Shown: positions 49,890-60,447, numbered from the stretch's first letter. The stretch is DNA of 64,000 bases from Mucilaginibacter sp. UR6-1 (GCF_020880975.1 NZ_JAJIWP010000002.1:434001-498000); one strand, 5' to 3'. The notes: generated by a model from the sequence alone, not told the origin. Numbers and translations: made by a program.

Positions 49890-51055
49890 AGGCGCTAAAT
49901 CAGCTAAAAACGTTTATGCGTATTTTGGATGAATATCCTGCTGATGTGCCTTTAGGTAAATTTTTGCCTGGTTTTTATCGCCAAAACAAGCAAATGGGCT
50001 CAACCGACCGTAAGGTGGCCGGGCGTTTGGTGTATAACTATTTCAGGCTGGGGAGGGCTTTGCCTGCACTGCCGCCCGAGGAGCGCCTGATGGTGGCCGA
50101 GTTGTTATGCAATACACAAACAAACTCCTTTTTGCAGCATTTTAAGCCCGACTGGGCAGCATGTGTTGGTTTTACCATTAACGAGAAGATAGCTCTTATA
50201 AAAACTAATTATCCTGATTTTAAGGTGGATGATGTTTTCCCGTGGATAGGGGAGCTTTCGGCTGAAGTTGATAAGGATAAATTCCTTCGCTCCTTTTTTA
50301 TTCAGCCTGACCTGTATATACGTGTTTTACGTGGGTATGAACCACAGGTGAAGGCCGAACTGACCAATGCGGGTATTATTTTTAAAGATGAAGGCAACAG
50401 TTGCTTTTGCCTGCCTAACGGTACAAGGCTGGAGAACATCTTTCCACGGCAACAGCATATGTTTGAGGTGCAGGATCATTCATCGCAACAAACGGCCAAA
50501 TATTTTAAACCCGAACGCTGGGACAAATGGTGGGATGCCTGCGCGGCATCGGGCGGCAAATCACTATTACTGCACAGCCTGCAACCGGATGTAAAGCTGG
50601 TAGTTTCTGACGTGCGCGAATCTATACTGGCCAACCTTGATGAACGCTTTCAGCAGGCCGGTTTGCTCAAGTACCAAAAAAAGGTGCTTGACCTAACCCA
50701 AAACCCCGACCAGGAAATGCACGATTATGAGTTTGACGGCATTATTTTAGACGCGCCATGCAGCGGCTCGGGTACGTGGGGGCGTACACCCGAAATGATC
50801 AGCCAGTTCAACCCGCAGCGTATCGCTTTTTTTCAGCGTTTGCAGCAAAGCATTGCCCGCAATGTGGTAAAGTATTTAAAACCCGGCAAGCCGCTTATTT
50901 ACATCACCTGCTCGGCATTTAAAGCGGAGAATGAAGAAGCCGTTAGCTTTTTAACTACTGAACTTGGCCTTAAACTTGAAAGTCAGCAGATACTAAAGGG
51001 ATACGAGCGCAAGGCCGATACCATGTTTGTAGCCAGGCTCACCCGCCCCGAATAA
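49886..51055 (+). CDS. RsmB/NOP2-Sun family rRNA (cytosine-5) methyltransferase
   Basis: This 389-residue SAM-dependent methyltransferase has an N-terminal NusB-like helical region (about 1-130), a short central domain, and the methyltransferase core. The core has DAPCSGSGTWGRTPEM and ITCSAFKAENEEAV, the two Cys-bearing motifs of m5C RNA methyltransferases. The SAM-binding motif is less canonical (CAASGGKSLLL instead of AAPGGKT). It probably methylates 16S rRNA, as RsmB does, but the exact site is not assured. The start overlaps the previous stop in ATGA. Confidence 0.9.
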   Translation: MKALNQLKTFMRILDEYPADVPLGKFLPGFYRQNKQMGSTDRKVAGRLVYNYFRLGRALPALPPEERLMVAELLCNTQTNSFLQHFKPDWAACVGFTINEKIALIKTNYPDFKVDDVFPWIGELSAEVDKDKFLRSFFIQPDLYIRVLRGYEPQVKAELTNAGIIFKDEGNSCFCLPNGTRLENIFPRQQHMFEVQDHSSQQTAKYFKPERWDKWWDACAASGGKSLLLHSLQPDVKLVVSDVRESILANLDERFQQAGLLKYQKKVLDLTQNPDQEMHDYEFDGIILDAPCSGSGTWGRTPEMISQFNPQRIAFFQRLQQSIARNVVKYLKPGKPLIYITCSAFKAENEEAVSFLTTELGLKLESQQILKGYERKADTMFVARLTRPE

Positions 51056-51057
51056 GG

Positions 51058-51633
51058 TTACAATCCGCTATTACTTCTGAACAGTTTTATCGCGATAGCT
51101 AAAAGTATTACACCAAAGGCTTTGCGTAAAATACTTAGCCCGGCCTTACCCAGCAGGTGCTCCAGCCATTTTACATTTTTTAGTACCAGGTAAACTATCA
51201 GTGTGTTGATAATGATTGCGACCAGTATATTCTGGGTTTGATATTGCGATTTCAGGGATAGCAACGTAGTCATGGTACCGGCACCGGCAATAAGCGGAAA
51301 AGCCAGCGGAACAATAGATACTGTTTGCGCCATATCAGGATCATCCTTAAAAAACGTGATACCTAATACCATCTCCATCGCGATGATAAATATTACGATA
51401 GAGCCCGCTATAGCGAATGAGGAGATATCCAGCCCGATAACGTTAAGCAACTCATTACCTACAAATAAAAAGGTTACCATAAGCACCAGTACGGCAATAC
51501 TCGCCTTTTCGGATTGTATGTGCCCTGCCCGCTGGCGTAGTTCAATTATTACCGGTATTGATCCTAAAATGTCAATAATAGCGAACAGGATCATGGTAAC
51601 CGATAGTACCTCTTTAAATATAAGTGGCTGCAT
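51058..51633 (-). CDS. MarC-family integral membrane protein
   Basis: This 191-residue protein has six hydrophobic helices and MarC family motifs (ILFAIIDILGSIPVIIELRQRAG, FIIAMEMVLGITFFKDDPD, IVPLAFPLIAGAGTMTTLLSL). MarC proteins are often called NAAT (neutral amino acid) transporters, but transport and the once-proposed drug-resistance role are unproven. It converges with the methyltransferase gene (two-base gap) and lies 20 bases downstream of the MFS gene, so the two transporters may share a transcript. Confidence 0.9.
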   Translation of the reverse strand: MQPLIFKEVLSVTMILFAIIDILGSIPVIIELRQRAGHIQSEKASIAVLVLMVTFLFVGNELLNVIGLDISSFAIAGSIVIFIIAMEMVLGITFFKDDPDMAQTVSIVPLAFPLIAGAGTMTTLLSLKSQYQTQNILVAIIINTLIVYLVLKNVKWLEHLLGKAGLSILRKAFGVILLAIAIKLFRSNSGL

Positions 51634-51653
51634 AAATTATAATTAAGGTCAGT

Positions 51654-52805
51654 TTAGCATTCCTGGCGTTTTAGCTTAAAGCTAAGCGCAAAAGCAACCA
51701 GAATGTACAAAGATGCTAAAAAGAAAATACTATGCAGTGATATAGCCGTAACAAAACCTGCCGTAATAGGGCCAAGCGTTTGGCCTATCGAGGTGTACGA
51801 TTGGTTGATGCCTAATACTTTGCCCTGTTCATCGCTGCTTGTTTTATCAGCAATGATGGCATTAAGCATGGGGTTGCGCAGGCCGTTAAAAAGTCCGTAT
51901 ACGCCCACCGCCACGGCAAATAATATTAAGCGCGTTGCAAAGCCTGCGAGTATCATAGCACCCAGACATACCAGTGTTGACAGCAGAAGTATCAATGATT
52001 TTGACCGGCATATTTTAGTAAAGAAAGGTACCAGTAACTGCATGATGATGCCGGTAATTCCGAAGCCTGCATAGAGCATACCCGTTTGCGCGGGCGATAG
52101 TTTCAAGTCATCAGTAGTAAAAGTTTGGAAACCTACGATCATGGCAAATTGCGCCATGGTAAGCAAAAAGCCTATGAATATGCTTACGCCGATGGTATTT
52201 TCTTTAAGGATAGTGACCAGTGATACAAAGCTGAATTTGTAGGATTGCTGCTTGCCTTTGTTTTGATTGGTTTCCTTTAGTAAAAACACGGTGAGCAATA
52301 CCCCTATGAGCGCTATACCCGCCGCGAAATAAAACGGCACGTGCATACCATACTTACTAAGCAGGCCACCCAGTGCAGGCCCGGCCACAAACCCAAACCC
52401 GAATGCCGAGCTAAGTATCCCGAAGTTTTTGGCACGCTCTTCGGGTGAGGACACATCAGATACCATTGCTTGCGCTACGGAAATGTTGCCCCCTGTTAAT
52501 CCATCCAGAATACGTGCGGCAAATAACATGATAATACTGCGTGCCTGCGCAAAAAGGATAAATGATATGCAGGTACCGATGAGGCTGATAATAAGCACCG
52601 GTTTGCGGCCCCACTTGTCAGACAGCGAACCCAGCAGCGGCGTGGCAAAAAACTGCGCTATGGAAAAGGCCGCGGTAAGCAAACCTAAAGTTTCGGACGT
52701 GACACCAAATTTTTTACCGTAGCTGTACAACAACGGCACCACTATGCCAAAGCCCATGGAGTTGATAACGCATATAACAGCCAGTATCCACAGGCCTTTC
52801 TTCAT
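51654..52805 (-). CDS. MFS transporter, TetA-like drug exporter group
   Basis: This 383-residue protein has twelve hydrophobic helices and the MFS motif A GSLSDKWGRKPVLIISLIG after helix 2. Antiporter motif C-like residues follow in helix 5 (LSSAFGFGFVAGPALGGLLS), the pattern of 12-TM drug:proton antiporters including TetA. Substrate cannot be predicted. It is upstream of marC by 20 bases. No -7 element was found; the terminator hairpin of the next permease lies just upstream. Confidence 0.9.
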   Translation of the reverse strand: MKKGLWILAVICVINSMGFGIVVPLLYSYGKKFGVTSETLGLLTAAFSIAQFFATPLLGSLSDKWGRKPVLIISLIGTCISFILFAQARSIIMLFAARILDGLTGGNISVAQAMVSDVSSPEERAKNFGILSSAFGFGFVAGPALGGLLSKYGMHVPFYFAAGIALIGVLLTVFLLKETNQNKGKQQSYKFSFVSLVTILKENTIGVSIFIGFLLTMAQFAMIVGFQTFTTDDLKLSPAQTGMLYAGFGITGIIMQLLVPFFTKICRSKSLILLLSTLVCLGAMILAGFATRLILFAVAVGVYGLFNGLRNPMLNAIIADKTSSDEQGKVLGINQSYTSIGQTLGPITAGFVTAISLHSIFFLASLYILVAFALSFKLKRQEC

Positions 52806-52842
52806 TTAATTTAGTGTTGGTTTATGTAGAAGTACAAAAAGC

Positions 52843-52878
52843 AAAAAAGGTTCTGAAATATTTTTCAGAACCTTTTTT
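52843..52878 (-). terminator. bidirectional-looking terminator of the amino acid permease gene
   Basis: AAAAAAGGTTCTGAAA (52843-52858) pairs with TTTCAGAACCTTTTTT, so the hairpin has T runs on both strands. On the minus strand it ends the permease transcript. Confidence 0.9.
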
Positions 52879-52897
52879 AATATAGTGTATTAACAAT

Positions 52898-54382
52898 TTA
52901 TTCAGTGTATTTAGGATTTGGCGGATCATTAGGCAGGTTAACAAGGCCTTTACGGATAAGTGAATTCTTTTTACCGTAAACCATGTAAATAACTAAACCT
53001 AATATCATCCATACGGCCAAACGTATCCATGTATCGGCCGGTAATGAAACCATCATCGAGATACAAATAACGATACCTGCAATTGGCACGAAAGGAACCC
53101 ATGGCGTGCGGAAAGGGCGAGGCGTATTAGGGTCGCTTTTACGCATCACCATAACGCCAACGCAAACCAGTACGAAAGCGAACAGGGTACCGATAGATAC
53201 CATCTCGCCCACTACGTGAACCGGTACAAAGGCAGCAAATAAGCTTACAAATACCGCGAACAGTAAGTTTGATTTGTATGGTGTCTGGAATTTTTTGTGA
53301 ACCTTAGCGAATACTGAAGGGATCAAACCATCTTTTGACATGGTATAGAATATACGCGACTGGCCCATTAACATCACCAGGATAACTGAAGTATAACCAG
53401 CTAAAATGGCCAGGATAATGGCTTTTTGTAACCAGGCGTAAGGTGTTTTAGCGATAGCTACGGCAACCGGCGCGGCACTGTCTTTAAACTCTTTGTAGTT
53501 GGCTACACCCGTCATTACGTGCGAGAACAATACATATAATAAGGTACAGGCCAATAATGAGCCGATGATACCTATTGGCATACCGCGTTTAGGATCTTTA
53601 GCCTCTTGAGCGGCGGTTGATACGGCATCAAAACCAATAAAGGCAAAGAATACCACACCTGCGCCACGTAACACACCCGACCAGCCGAACTCGCCGAACT
53701 TGCCGGTATTTTCAGGGATGTAAGGTACGTGGTTTGATGGGTTGATATAGCCCCAGCCCACAGCGATGAATACCAGCACCACGGCAACCTTTAATACTAC
53801 CAGTATGTTATTTACAAATGCCGACTCTTTAGTACCCCTGATAAGTAGCAGAGAAAGGCAAACGATGATAAATACCGCAGGCAGGTTAAAGTAACCGCTA
53901 ACTACGCTGCCATCAGCCATGGTAACTGATTCCCAGGGCGACATGGTGAGCTGTGGCGGTATTTGTATGCCATATAAATGGAGAAATTTTGTTAGATATT
54001 GCGACCAACTGATGGATACGGTTGCAGCACCAAGCGCGTATTCAAGTACAAGGTCCCAGCCGATGATCCAGGCCATAAATTCGCCCATGGTTGCATAAGA
54101 GTAAGTGTAAGCTGAACCCGCGATAGGGATCATACTGGCAAACTCGGCATAACAAAGGCCTGCAAAAGCACAACCTATAGCGCCAATAACAAATGAAATA
54201 GTAACGGCAGGGCCGGCATTGTTGGCCGCAGCCAAACCGGTTAACGAGAATAAACCCGCACCAATAATAGCTCCGATACCCATTGTTACCAAGTTGAAAC
54301 TGCTAAGCGTACGGCGTAAAGTGCCTTCGCCGCTTGCTGCCGCTTCTTTTAGTAATAAATCAAGTGGTTTTTTAAATCTCAT
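52898..54382 (-). CDS. APC-family amino acid permease, CAT/YfnA-like
   Basis: This 494-residue permease has twelve or more hydrophobic helices. The cationic amino-acid-transporter style start LLLKEAAASGEGTLRRTLSSFNLVTMGIGAIIGAGLFSLTG carries the APC helix-1 GxG motif. Further motifs are CYAEFASMIPIAGSAYTYSY and FFAFIGFDAVSTAAQEAKDPKRGMP. It imports amino acids with protons or exchanges them; the substrate is unknown. A TAGGTTTG element is 28 bases before the ATG and a strong terminator follows. Confidence 0.94.
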   Translation of the reverse strand: MRFKKPLDLLLKEAAASGEGTLRRTLSSFNLVTMGIGAIIGAGLFSLTGLAAANNAGPAVTISFVIGAIGCAFAGLCYAEFASMIPIAGSAYTYSYATMGEFMAWIIGWDLVLEYALGAATVSISWSQYLTKFLHLYGIQIPPQLTMSPWESVTMADGSVVSGYFNLPAVFIIVCLSLLLIRGTKESAFVNNILVVLKVAVVLVFIAVGWGYINPSNHVPYIPENTGKFGEFGWSGVLRGAGVVFFAFIGFDAVSTAAQEAKDPKRGMPIGIIGSLLACTLLYVLFSHVMTGVANYKEFKDSAAPVAVAIAKTPYAWLQKAIILAILAGYTSVILVMLMGQSRIFYTMSKDGLIPSVFAKVHKKFQTPYKSNLLFAVFVSLFAAFVPVHVVGEMVSIGTLFAFVLVCVGVMVMRKSDPNTPRPFRTPWVPFVPIAGIVICISMMVSLPADTWIRLAVWMILGLVIYMVYGKKNSLIRKGLVNLPNDPPNPKYTE

Positions 54383-54409
54383 ATATAATGTCAGTTAATA
54401 TATCAAGTC

Positions 54410-54417
54410 CAAACCTA
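54410..54417 (-). promoter_or_regulatory. TAnnTTTG -7 element of the amino acid permease gene
   Basis: The minus strand reads TAGGTTTG, 28 bases upstream of the ATG. Confidence 0.5.
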
Positions 54418-54520
54418 CTTAATTTTATTGATATGATAAAGAACTGATTGCATCAGTAAAACAAAACAATGTTTTTTGTGTATCTGGTTATAAATATTTC
54501 ACAAATGTTACTTTTAAGGC

Positions 54521-54919
54521 TTAAACCTTACCGCAATCATCATGTATTTTAACCAAAACATCTTTACTTAACGGTTTTACCAGGTACGATTTTACCAACG
54601 GGTAGCTTTTTGCCTTTAACATATCATCCGCATCAATTGATGATGTTATAATATAGATATCAATTGGCTTGGTGATTTGCTGTTGTAACGCTTTGTACTG
54701 ATCTAAAAACCCCCAGGCATCAATGTCGGGCATATTAATGTCAAGTAATATCACATCAGGCAATTCATGTTGGTTTTGTAAATTATCCTTAATGTATTGC
54801 AAGGTTTCGTAACCGTTGGTTACATGCTTGCTGTTGCCAAAAAGCCCAACGTTTTTAAGCAATTTAACTGCTATAAAATGCTCCATCGGGTTGTCGTCTA
54901 TCATCACTATTCTGTTCAT
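54521..54919 (-). CDS. single-domain response regulator
   Basis: This 132-residue receiver-only protein starts MNRIVMIDDNPMEHFIAVKLL. The phospho-acceptor Asp is in DVILLDINMPDIDAWGFLDQY, with switch Ser in YIITSSID and Lys in SYLVKPLSKD. There is no output domain or adjacent kinase. I start at the ATG 54917-54919; a longer frame would include the hppA-distal hairpin and lacks similarity to receivers. Signalling partner unknown. Confidence 0.88.
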   Translation of the reverse strand: MNRIVMIDDNPMEHFIAVKLLKNVGLFGNSKHVTNGYETLQYIKDNLQNQHELPDVILLDINMPDIDAWGFLDQYKALQQQITKPIDIYIITSSIDADDMLKAKSYPLVKSYLVKPLSKDVLVKIHDDCGKV

Positions 54920-55073
54920 CTCGTTTTTATTATATAAACAGTTATTCAAATACTGTTCCCTTATGCCAAAGTTTGTTTTTAAGCGTTTTAAGAGGGTTTT
55001 ATAATTTTTGTTGAGTAATTGTTGGGGAAAAATAGCATCTACAATTTGTAGAATGTAGAAACGTTGCCTTGTT

Positions 55074-55116
55074 AAAGTTGGGCATGGTCGTGGTGTTTGC
55101 GGCCATGCCCAACTTT
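55074..55116 (-). terminator. long-stem hairpin after hppA
   Basis: AAAGTTGGGCATGG (55074-55087) and its perfect complement (55103-55116) form a 14-base stem with a 15-base loop, three bases past the hppA stop. There is no T run on either side, so it may stabilise the 3' end rather than terminate intrinsically. Confidence 0.6.
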
Positions 55117-55119
55117 GCC

Positions 55120-57354
55120 TCACAACCGGTGACCGTGTTGCTTGATGGTGGTTTTTTCTAAAGATTGCTCTTTTATTTGTTTTTGAATGCGCTCGCTGGT
55201 GTTAACCTCCTGGTGCAGGTGCGGCGCTATTACCAATGATACGATAGACATGAGCTTGATCAGGATATTCATGGATGGGCCCGAGGTATCCTTGAACGGA
55301 TCGCCAACAGTATCGCCTGTTACTGAGGCTTTATGCGGTTCAGATTTTTTGTAGTAAATCTCACCGTTGATCTCGGCACCTTTTTCAAATGATTTTTTAG
55401 CATTGTCCCACGCGCCGCCTGCGTTGCTCTGGAAGATGCCCATCAGTACGCCCGATACGGTAACACCCGCCAGCAAACCGCCTAACACCTCTGGCCCAAA
55501 GGCAAAACCGATAACGATAGGGGTGATAAGGGCGATGAGGCCCGGTGCCACCATCTCGCGGATAGAAGCCTTGGTTGATATGGCTACGCATTTTTCATAC
55601 TCCGGCTTGGCTTTGTACTCCATAATGCCCGGTATCTCCCTAAACTGGCGGCGTACCTCCTCAACCATAGCCATGGCTGCCCGGCCTACTGCTGATATGG
55701 CCAGCGCCGAAAAGATGAACGGTATCATTCCCCCAACAAATAAACCGGCCAGCACATCGGCCTTATAAATATCAATATGCTCAATACCTGCCACGCCTAC
55801 AAAAGCCGCGAACAAGGCCAGCGAGGTAAGTGCCGCCGATGCGATAGCAAAGCCTTTACCGGTAGCGGCAGTGGTGTTACCTACGGCATCAAGGTTATCG
55901 GTTCGGTGCCTTACCTCTTCGGGCAGGCGGCTCATTTCGGCAATACCACCGGCGTTATCAGCAATTGGGCCAAATGCATCAATAGCCAATTGCATGGCGG
56001 TTGTGGCCATCATACCCGCGGCGGCAATTGCAACGCCATATAATCCCGCAAAATGGTATGAGCCATATATACCCGCGGCCAATACCAGTATGGGCAGCAC
56101 GGTTGACTCCATACCTACCGACAGGCCGCCGATAATATTAGTTGCATGCCCGGTTGATGATTGCCTGATGATACTCAGCACAGGGCGCTTGCCCATAGCG
56201 GTATAATATTCGGTAATGATAGACATGAGGGTGCCTACAATAAGGCCTACAATAATGGCCAGGAAAACTCCGGTTTTATCAAACTCCTTAACGCCTTCTT
56301 TCAGGGTATCGGTTCCGGGTATCAAATCGCGGGTGAGGTGCAGGTTGCCATCCGGCAGCATCCAGTTCACTACAAAAAATGTGGCTATAGCCGTTAGTAT
56401 GATGGATGCCCAGTTGCCTATGTTAAGGGCATTTTGCACACTGTCGGTTTCATTTTTAATTTTTACGAATGATGCACCAACAATGGAGAACACCAGGCCT
56501 AAACCCGCGATCACCATCGGCAATAAAACCGGGGCAATACCGCCAAAGGCATCAATGGATACAATTTCGCGCCCCAGTACCATGGTTGCCAGCATGGTGG
56601 CTACGTATGAGCCGAAAAGGTCGGCACCCATACCGGCTACGTCGCCCACGTTATCGCCCACGTTATCAGCAATAGTGGCCGGGTTGCGCACATCATCTTC
56701 GGGGATGCCGGCTTCAACCTTGCCCACCAGGTCGGCACCTACATCGGCAGCTTTGGTATAAATACCGCCGCCCACACGGGCAAACAAGGCGATAGACTCG
56801 GCACCCAGCGAGAACCCCGCCAGCACTTCGAGCGCCTTTTCCATGTCGGCGCCGTTAACTTCTGAGCCTACATACATTTTGTAGAAAACGATGAACAGCG
56901 ATCCTAAACCTAAAATAGCTAAACCGGCAACGCCCAGGCCCATCACGGTGCCGCCGGTAAATGATACTTTAAGTGCTTTAGCCAAACTGGTGCGTGCCGC
57001 TTCGGTAGTGCGTACATTGGCTTTAGTAGCTATGCGCATACCTATGTAACCCGCGAAGGCGGATAAGAAAGCGCCTATTACAAAAGATACTGCGATAACC
57101 GGGCTTGAGGTAGCCACCGTAGTGCCTGACCACGCCAGCAGTATCACCGCGATAACTACAAAGTAGCTCAATACCTTCCACTCGGCACGTAAAAAGGCCA
57201 TGGCACCCTGGGCTATATAGCCTGCAAGCTCGGTCATGTTGGCATCGCCCGAGGGTTGTTTGCTTACCCAGGCCGCTTTAACAGCCATTACTATGATACC
57301 CACAATGCCTAACAGTGGGATCAGGTAGATCAAGTAATTGTTTAAAAACTCCAT
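55120..57354 (-). CDS. hppA: membrane pyrophosphatase, K+-stimulated ion-pumping type
   Basis: This integral membrane enzyme couples pyrophosphate hydrolysis to Na+ and/or H+ pumping. From the ATG at 57352-57354 ([16 protein letters not shown]) it has 744 residues and about sixteen helices. The catalytic loop [39 protein letters not shown] and the second acidic set ([15 protein letters not shown]) are complete. The K+-dependence position reads [10 protein letters not shown] (Ala rather than Lys), indicating the K+-stimulated group, which includes Na+ pumps. A start 40 codons upstream was rejected as atypical. The pumped ion is inferred from family. Confidence 0.95.
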   Translation of the reverse strand: MEFLNNYLIYLIPLLGIVGIIVMAVKAAWVSKQPSGDANMTELAGYIAQGAMAFLRAEWKVLSYFVVIAVILLAWSGTTVATSSPVIAVSFVIGAFLSAFAGYIGMRIATKANVRTTEAARTSLAKALKVSFTGGTVMGLGVAGLAILGLGSLFIVFYKMYVGSEVNGADMEKALEVLAGFSLGAESIALFARVGGGIYTKAADVGADLVGKVEAGIPEDDVRNPATIADNVGDNVGDVAGMGADLFGSYVATMLATMVLGREIVSIDAFGGIAPVLLPMVIAGLGLVFSIVGASFVKIKNETDSVQNALNIGNWASIILTAIATFFVVNWMLPDGNLHLTRDLIPGTDTLKEGVKEFDKTGVFLAIIVGLIVGTLMSIITEYYTAMGKRPVLSIIRQSSTGHATNIIGGLSVGMESTVLPILVLAAGIYGSYHFAGLYGVAIAAAGMMATTAMQLAIDAFGPIADNAGGIAEMSRLPEEVRHRTDNLDAVGNTTAATGKGFAIASAALTSLALFAAFVGVAGIEHIDIYKADVLAGLFVGGMIPFIFSALAISAVGRAAMAMVEEVRRQFREIPGIMEYKAKPEYEKCVAISTKASIREMVAPGLIALITPIVIGFAFGPEVLGGLLAGVTVSGVLMGIFQSNAGGAWDNAKKSFEKGAEINGEIYYKKSEPHKASVTGDTVGDPFKDTSGPSMNILIKLMSIVSLVIAPHLHQEVNTSERIQKQIKEQSLEKTTIKQHGHRL

Positions 57355-57605
57355 AAAATAGGTTATAATTTGGTTTATAATACCCCGCAGAAGAAGAGGT
57401 GGGGTTAAATGCAAATTAGTAAAAATAATATTACAAAGATGTGATATTAAACTTTTTAAAAAGTGACGGTGCAACTAAAGTAAGCAGGGCAACACAGTAT
57501 TATTTAATGCCAAATATTGGTGCTAACCGGATAATTTACGTGCTTTTGGTTACTAAAATTTATAACTATCTTAACCCACATATTAACTAACCTCAAAACA
57601 ATTGT

Positions 57606-59060
57606 ATGAAAGAAAACACTTCTTCCTCCGGAATGAAGCACGAACTTGGCCTGCTTGACGGCACCATGCTGGTTGCCGGTTCAATGATCGGGTCAGGCAT
57701 TTTTATTGTAAGCGCTGATATCATCCGCAACGTAGGTTCGGCAGGCTGGCTGATAGCCGTATGGCTCATCACCGGTTTCATGACGCTTACCGCCGCTGTA
57801 AGCTACGGCGAGCTGAGCGCCATGTTCCCTAAAGCGGGCGGGCAGTATGTTTATCTTAAAGAGGCATACAACAAGCTGATAGGTTTTTTATACGGATGGA
57901 GCTTTTTTGCGGTAATACAAACCGGTACCATCGCGGCGGTAGGGGTGGCATTCTCTAAATTTTTCGCCTACCTGTGGCCGGCCGTAAGTGAAGACAATGT
58001 TTTGTTCAGCTTTAATTACTGGGGCGATAAAACGTTCAACTTTAGCGCCGCGCAACTTGTATCTATCATCCTCATTATTTTACTTACCTACATCAATACC
58101 AAAGGTGTTAAGGGCGGCAAAATCATACAAACTACTTTTACCATTACCAAACTGGTAAGCTTGTTCGGCCTCATCATCTTCGGTTTTATTATGGCCAAGG
58201 GCGATGTTTGGACGGCTAACTGGACGAATGCCTGGGATTTGCATAACCTGAATAAGGATGGCTCTACCGTTAACCTTACCATGGTTGCGGGTTTAGGTGC
58301 CATAGCGGCATCGCTTGTTGGTTCAATATTCAGCAGCGACTCGTGGAACAGTGTAACTTTTATTGCCGGGGAGATGAAAAACCCGCAGCGTAACGTAGGC
58401 CTGAGTTTGTTTTTAGGTACGCTTATAGTAACCATTATATATGTTGCGGCTAACGTAATGTACACCTCGGTATTGCCATTGCAGGATATCGCTAACGCCG
58501 AGAAAGACCGTGTGGCTGTAGCGGCTTCAACGGTGATATTCGGCAACATCGGTACCTTACTTATTGCTGTTATGATCATGATATCAACCTTTGGCTGTAA
58601 CAACGGCTTGATTTTGGCAGGTGCGCGTGTGTATTACACCATGGCTAAGGATGGCTTATTCTTCAAAAAAACAGGTACGCTTAACAAATTTTCGGTACCT
58701 GAGTACGGCCTTTGGCTGCAATGCGCGTTAGCCTGCGTTTTATGCTTGAGCGGTACTTACAGTAACCTGCTGGATATGATATCATTAGTTGTGGTGATTT
58801 TTTATGTACTTACAATCATCGGTATATACATTCTCCGCGTAAAACGTCCTGACGCGCCGCGCCCTTACAGGGCATTTGGCTACCCGGTGCTGCCTGCTAT
58901 ATATGTGGTAATGGGTATTACGTTCTGCGTGCTGTTACTGCGTTACAAGCCTGAATATTCATTCTTTGGCCTGCTTATAGTTTTAATTGGCATCCCGATC
59001 TACTATATTGCAAAGCGAAATATTAAAGAGGATGATGAGAAAACGGAGCTGGTTAATTAG
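57606..59060 (+). CDS. APC-family amino acid permease, LAT-like
   Basis: This 484-residue permease has twelve hydrophobic helices. The N-terminal motif GLLDGTMLVAGSMIGSGIFIVSADII carries the APC GSGIF substrate loop. Further motifs are SYGELSAMFPKAGGQYVYLKEAYNKLIGFLYGW and SSDSWNSVTFIAGEMKNPQRNVG. It belongs to a different APC branch from the permease at 53 kb, so the two probably have different substrates. It is divergent from hppA across a 250-base region, and its last 29 bases overlap the dacB start. Confidence 0.93.
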   Translation: MKENTSSSGMKHELGLLDGTMLVAGSMIGSGIFIVSADIIRNVGSAGWLIAVWLITGFMTLTAAVSYGELSAMFPKAGGQYVYLKEAYNKLIGFLYGWSFFAVIQTGTIAAVGVAFSKFFAYLWPAVSEDNVLFSFNYWGDKTFNFSAAQLVSIILIILLTYINTKGVKGGKIIQTTFTITKLVSLFGLIIFGFIMAKGDVWTANWTNAWDLHNLNKDGSTVNLTMVAGLGAIAASLVGSIFSSDSWNSVTFIAGEMKNPQRNVGLSLFLGTLIVTIIYVAANVMYTSVLPLQDIANAEKDRVAVAASTVIFGNIGTLLIAVMIMISTFGCNNGLILAGARVYYTMAKDGLFFKKTGTLNKFSVPEYGLWLQCALACVLCLSGTYSNLLDMISLVVVIFYVLTIIGIYILRVKRPDAPRPYRAFGYPVLPAIYVVMGITFCVLLLRYKPEYSFFGLLIVLIGIPIYYIAKRNIKEDDEKTELVN

Positions 59061-60444
59061 TTTTTTATTAGTTACAGGATATGCCCATGCCCAAACGCTG
59101 CAGCAGCAATTGCAAACAGCGTTTGGCAAATTACAGCAGGATAGTCAATGCCGCTACGCATCAGTATCATTAACCGTACTTGATGCTAAAACCGGCGAGC
59201 AGGTATTTGCCGCCAACCCCAATATGGGGCTGGCCACGGCATCAACCTTAAAAACCATAACCTCGGTAACTGCCTTTAACCTGTTAGGAGCCGATTATCA
59301 GTACCAAACTACCGTAGGCTATACCGGCAGCATTGGCGCTGATGGTACACTAAATGGCAGCATCATTATAAAAGGTGGCGGCGACCCAACATTGGGTAGC
59401 TGGCGCTGGAGTACTACTAAGGAGAACTATATACTTAACCTGCTGGTTGCCGCGGTACAAAAAGCGGGAATCAAAAAAATAAACGGAGCCATTATTGGCG
59501 ATGATAGCGCCTACGGTACACAAGCCATACCCGATGGCTGGATATGGCAGGACGTAGGTAACTACTACGGGGCGGGCATCAACGCCCTGTGCTGGCACGA
59601 AAACCAGTTTGATATTAAGCTGCGTACCGGCGCTGTAGGTTCGGCTATTACGGTTGACCGTACCGTGCCGCTAATGCCATACCTGGGTTTTAAAAGCGAA
59701 CTCACCAACGCGCCTGCCGGTACCGGCGACCGTGCATTTATCTATTTGCCCGTGGGCGGTAAGCTGATGTACCTGCGTGGCACTTACGCCATTGATCAGA
59801 CCAAGAAAACGGTATCAGGCGCCATACCCGACCCTGCTTTTGACGTAGCCCTGCGGTTGACCGATACCATGAACCGCCTCGGCCTAAATGTAAGCGGCGA
59901 ACCGCAATCAACCCTCACGCTGGCCGTTAAAGGTGAAACCGCGCCTGCTATAGCGAAAACACTTACGGTTATCGAGTCGCCGGAGTTAACCAAGATCATT
60001 TATTGGCTTAACCAAAAAAGCCTTAACCTGTATGCCGAGCAATTGCTGAAAACTATTGCCCTGAAGGCAGGCAAGGAGCCGACCACACCCAATGGTATTA
60101 GCGTGCTACAGGATTTTTGGAAAGCTAAAGGCATCGACGTAAAAACACTGAATATATATGATGGCAGCGGCCTCTCGCCGGGTAACCGGGTAACAACGCT
60201 TACTATGGCGCGCATATTGCAATCGGCCAAAGGCCAGGCCTGGTATAAGTTTTTTTATGAGAGCCTGCCGATATATAACGATATGAAGATGAAAAGCGGC
60301 AGCATTGCCGATGTACTGGCTTATACCGGCTATCAAACCTATAAGGGCCGCGAGCTGTGTTTTTCCATTATTGTAAATAATTACAACGGCACCACCAAAG
60401 GCATTAAGGAAAAAATGTTCCGAGTGCTGGATGTAATGAAGTAG
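59032..60444 (+). CDS. dacB: D-alanyl-D-alanine carboxypeptidase/endopeptidase, PBP4 type
   Basis: This periplasmic enzyme trims and hydrolyses peptidoglycan cross-links. From the ATG at 59032 (MMRKRSWLISFLLVTGYAHA, a signal peptide) it has 470 residues. The S13 motifs are SxxK at Ser71-Lys74 (ASTLKT), SxN in KSLNLYAEQLLK and KSG in MKMKSGSIADV, with the extra domains typical of PBP4 between the first two. It starts within the end of the permease gene, so they may be co-transcribed. Its stop is three bases from the convergent DUF4230 gene. Confidence 0.93.
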   Translation: MMRKRSWLISFLLVTGYAHAQTLQQQLQTAFGKLQQDSQCRYASVSLTVLDAKTGEQVFAANPNMGLATASTLKTITSVTAFNLLGADYQYQTTVGYTGSIGADGTLNGSIIIKGGGDPTLGSWRWSTTKENYILNLLVAAVQKAGIKKINGAIIGDDSAYGTQAIPDGWIWQDVGNYYGAGINALCWHENQFDIKLRTGAVGSAITVDRTVPLMPYLGFKSELTNAPAGTGDRAFIYLPVGGKLMYLRGTYAIDQTKKTVSGAIPDPAFDVALRLTDTMNRLGLNVSGEPQSTLTLAVKGETAPAIAKTLTVIESPELTKIIYWLNQKSLNLYAEQLLKTIALKAGKEPTTPNGISVLQDFWKAKGIDVKTLNIYDGSGLSPGNRVTTLTMARILQSAKGQAWYKFFYESLPIYNDMKMKSGSIADVLAYTGYQTYKGRELCFSIIVNNYNGTTKGIKEKMFRVLDVMK

Positions 60445-60447
60445 CGC

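Noticed and set aside
55074-55116. Riboswitch or small RNA at the hairpin after hppA
   Set aside because: It is a simple 14-base stem with no conserved multi-helix design, and it fits a 3' end hairpin better.
54919-55123. Longer response regulator starting at 55123
   Set aside because: The extra 68 residues have no receiver similarity and would be translated from the hairpin after hppA; MNRIVMIDDNP at 54919 is the typical receiver start.
57355-57474. Extended hppA N-terminus starting at 57474
   Set aside because: The extra 40 residues are atypical and the normal membrane-pyrophosphatase N-terminus begins at 57354.
57355-57605. Regulatory element in the 250-base gap between hppA and the APC permease
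   Set aside because: Only a weak CCCCGC/GTGGGG self-complementary stretch and no exact -7 match were seen; not enough to call a feature.
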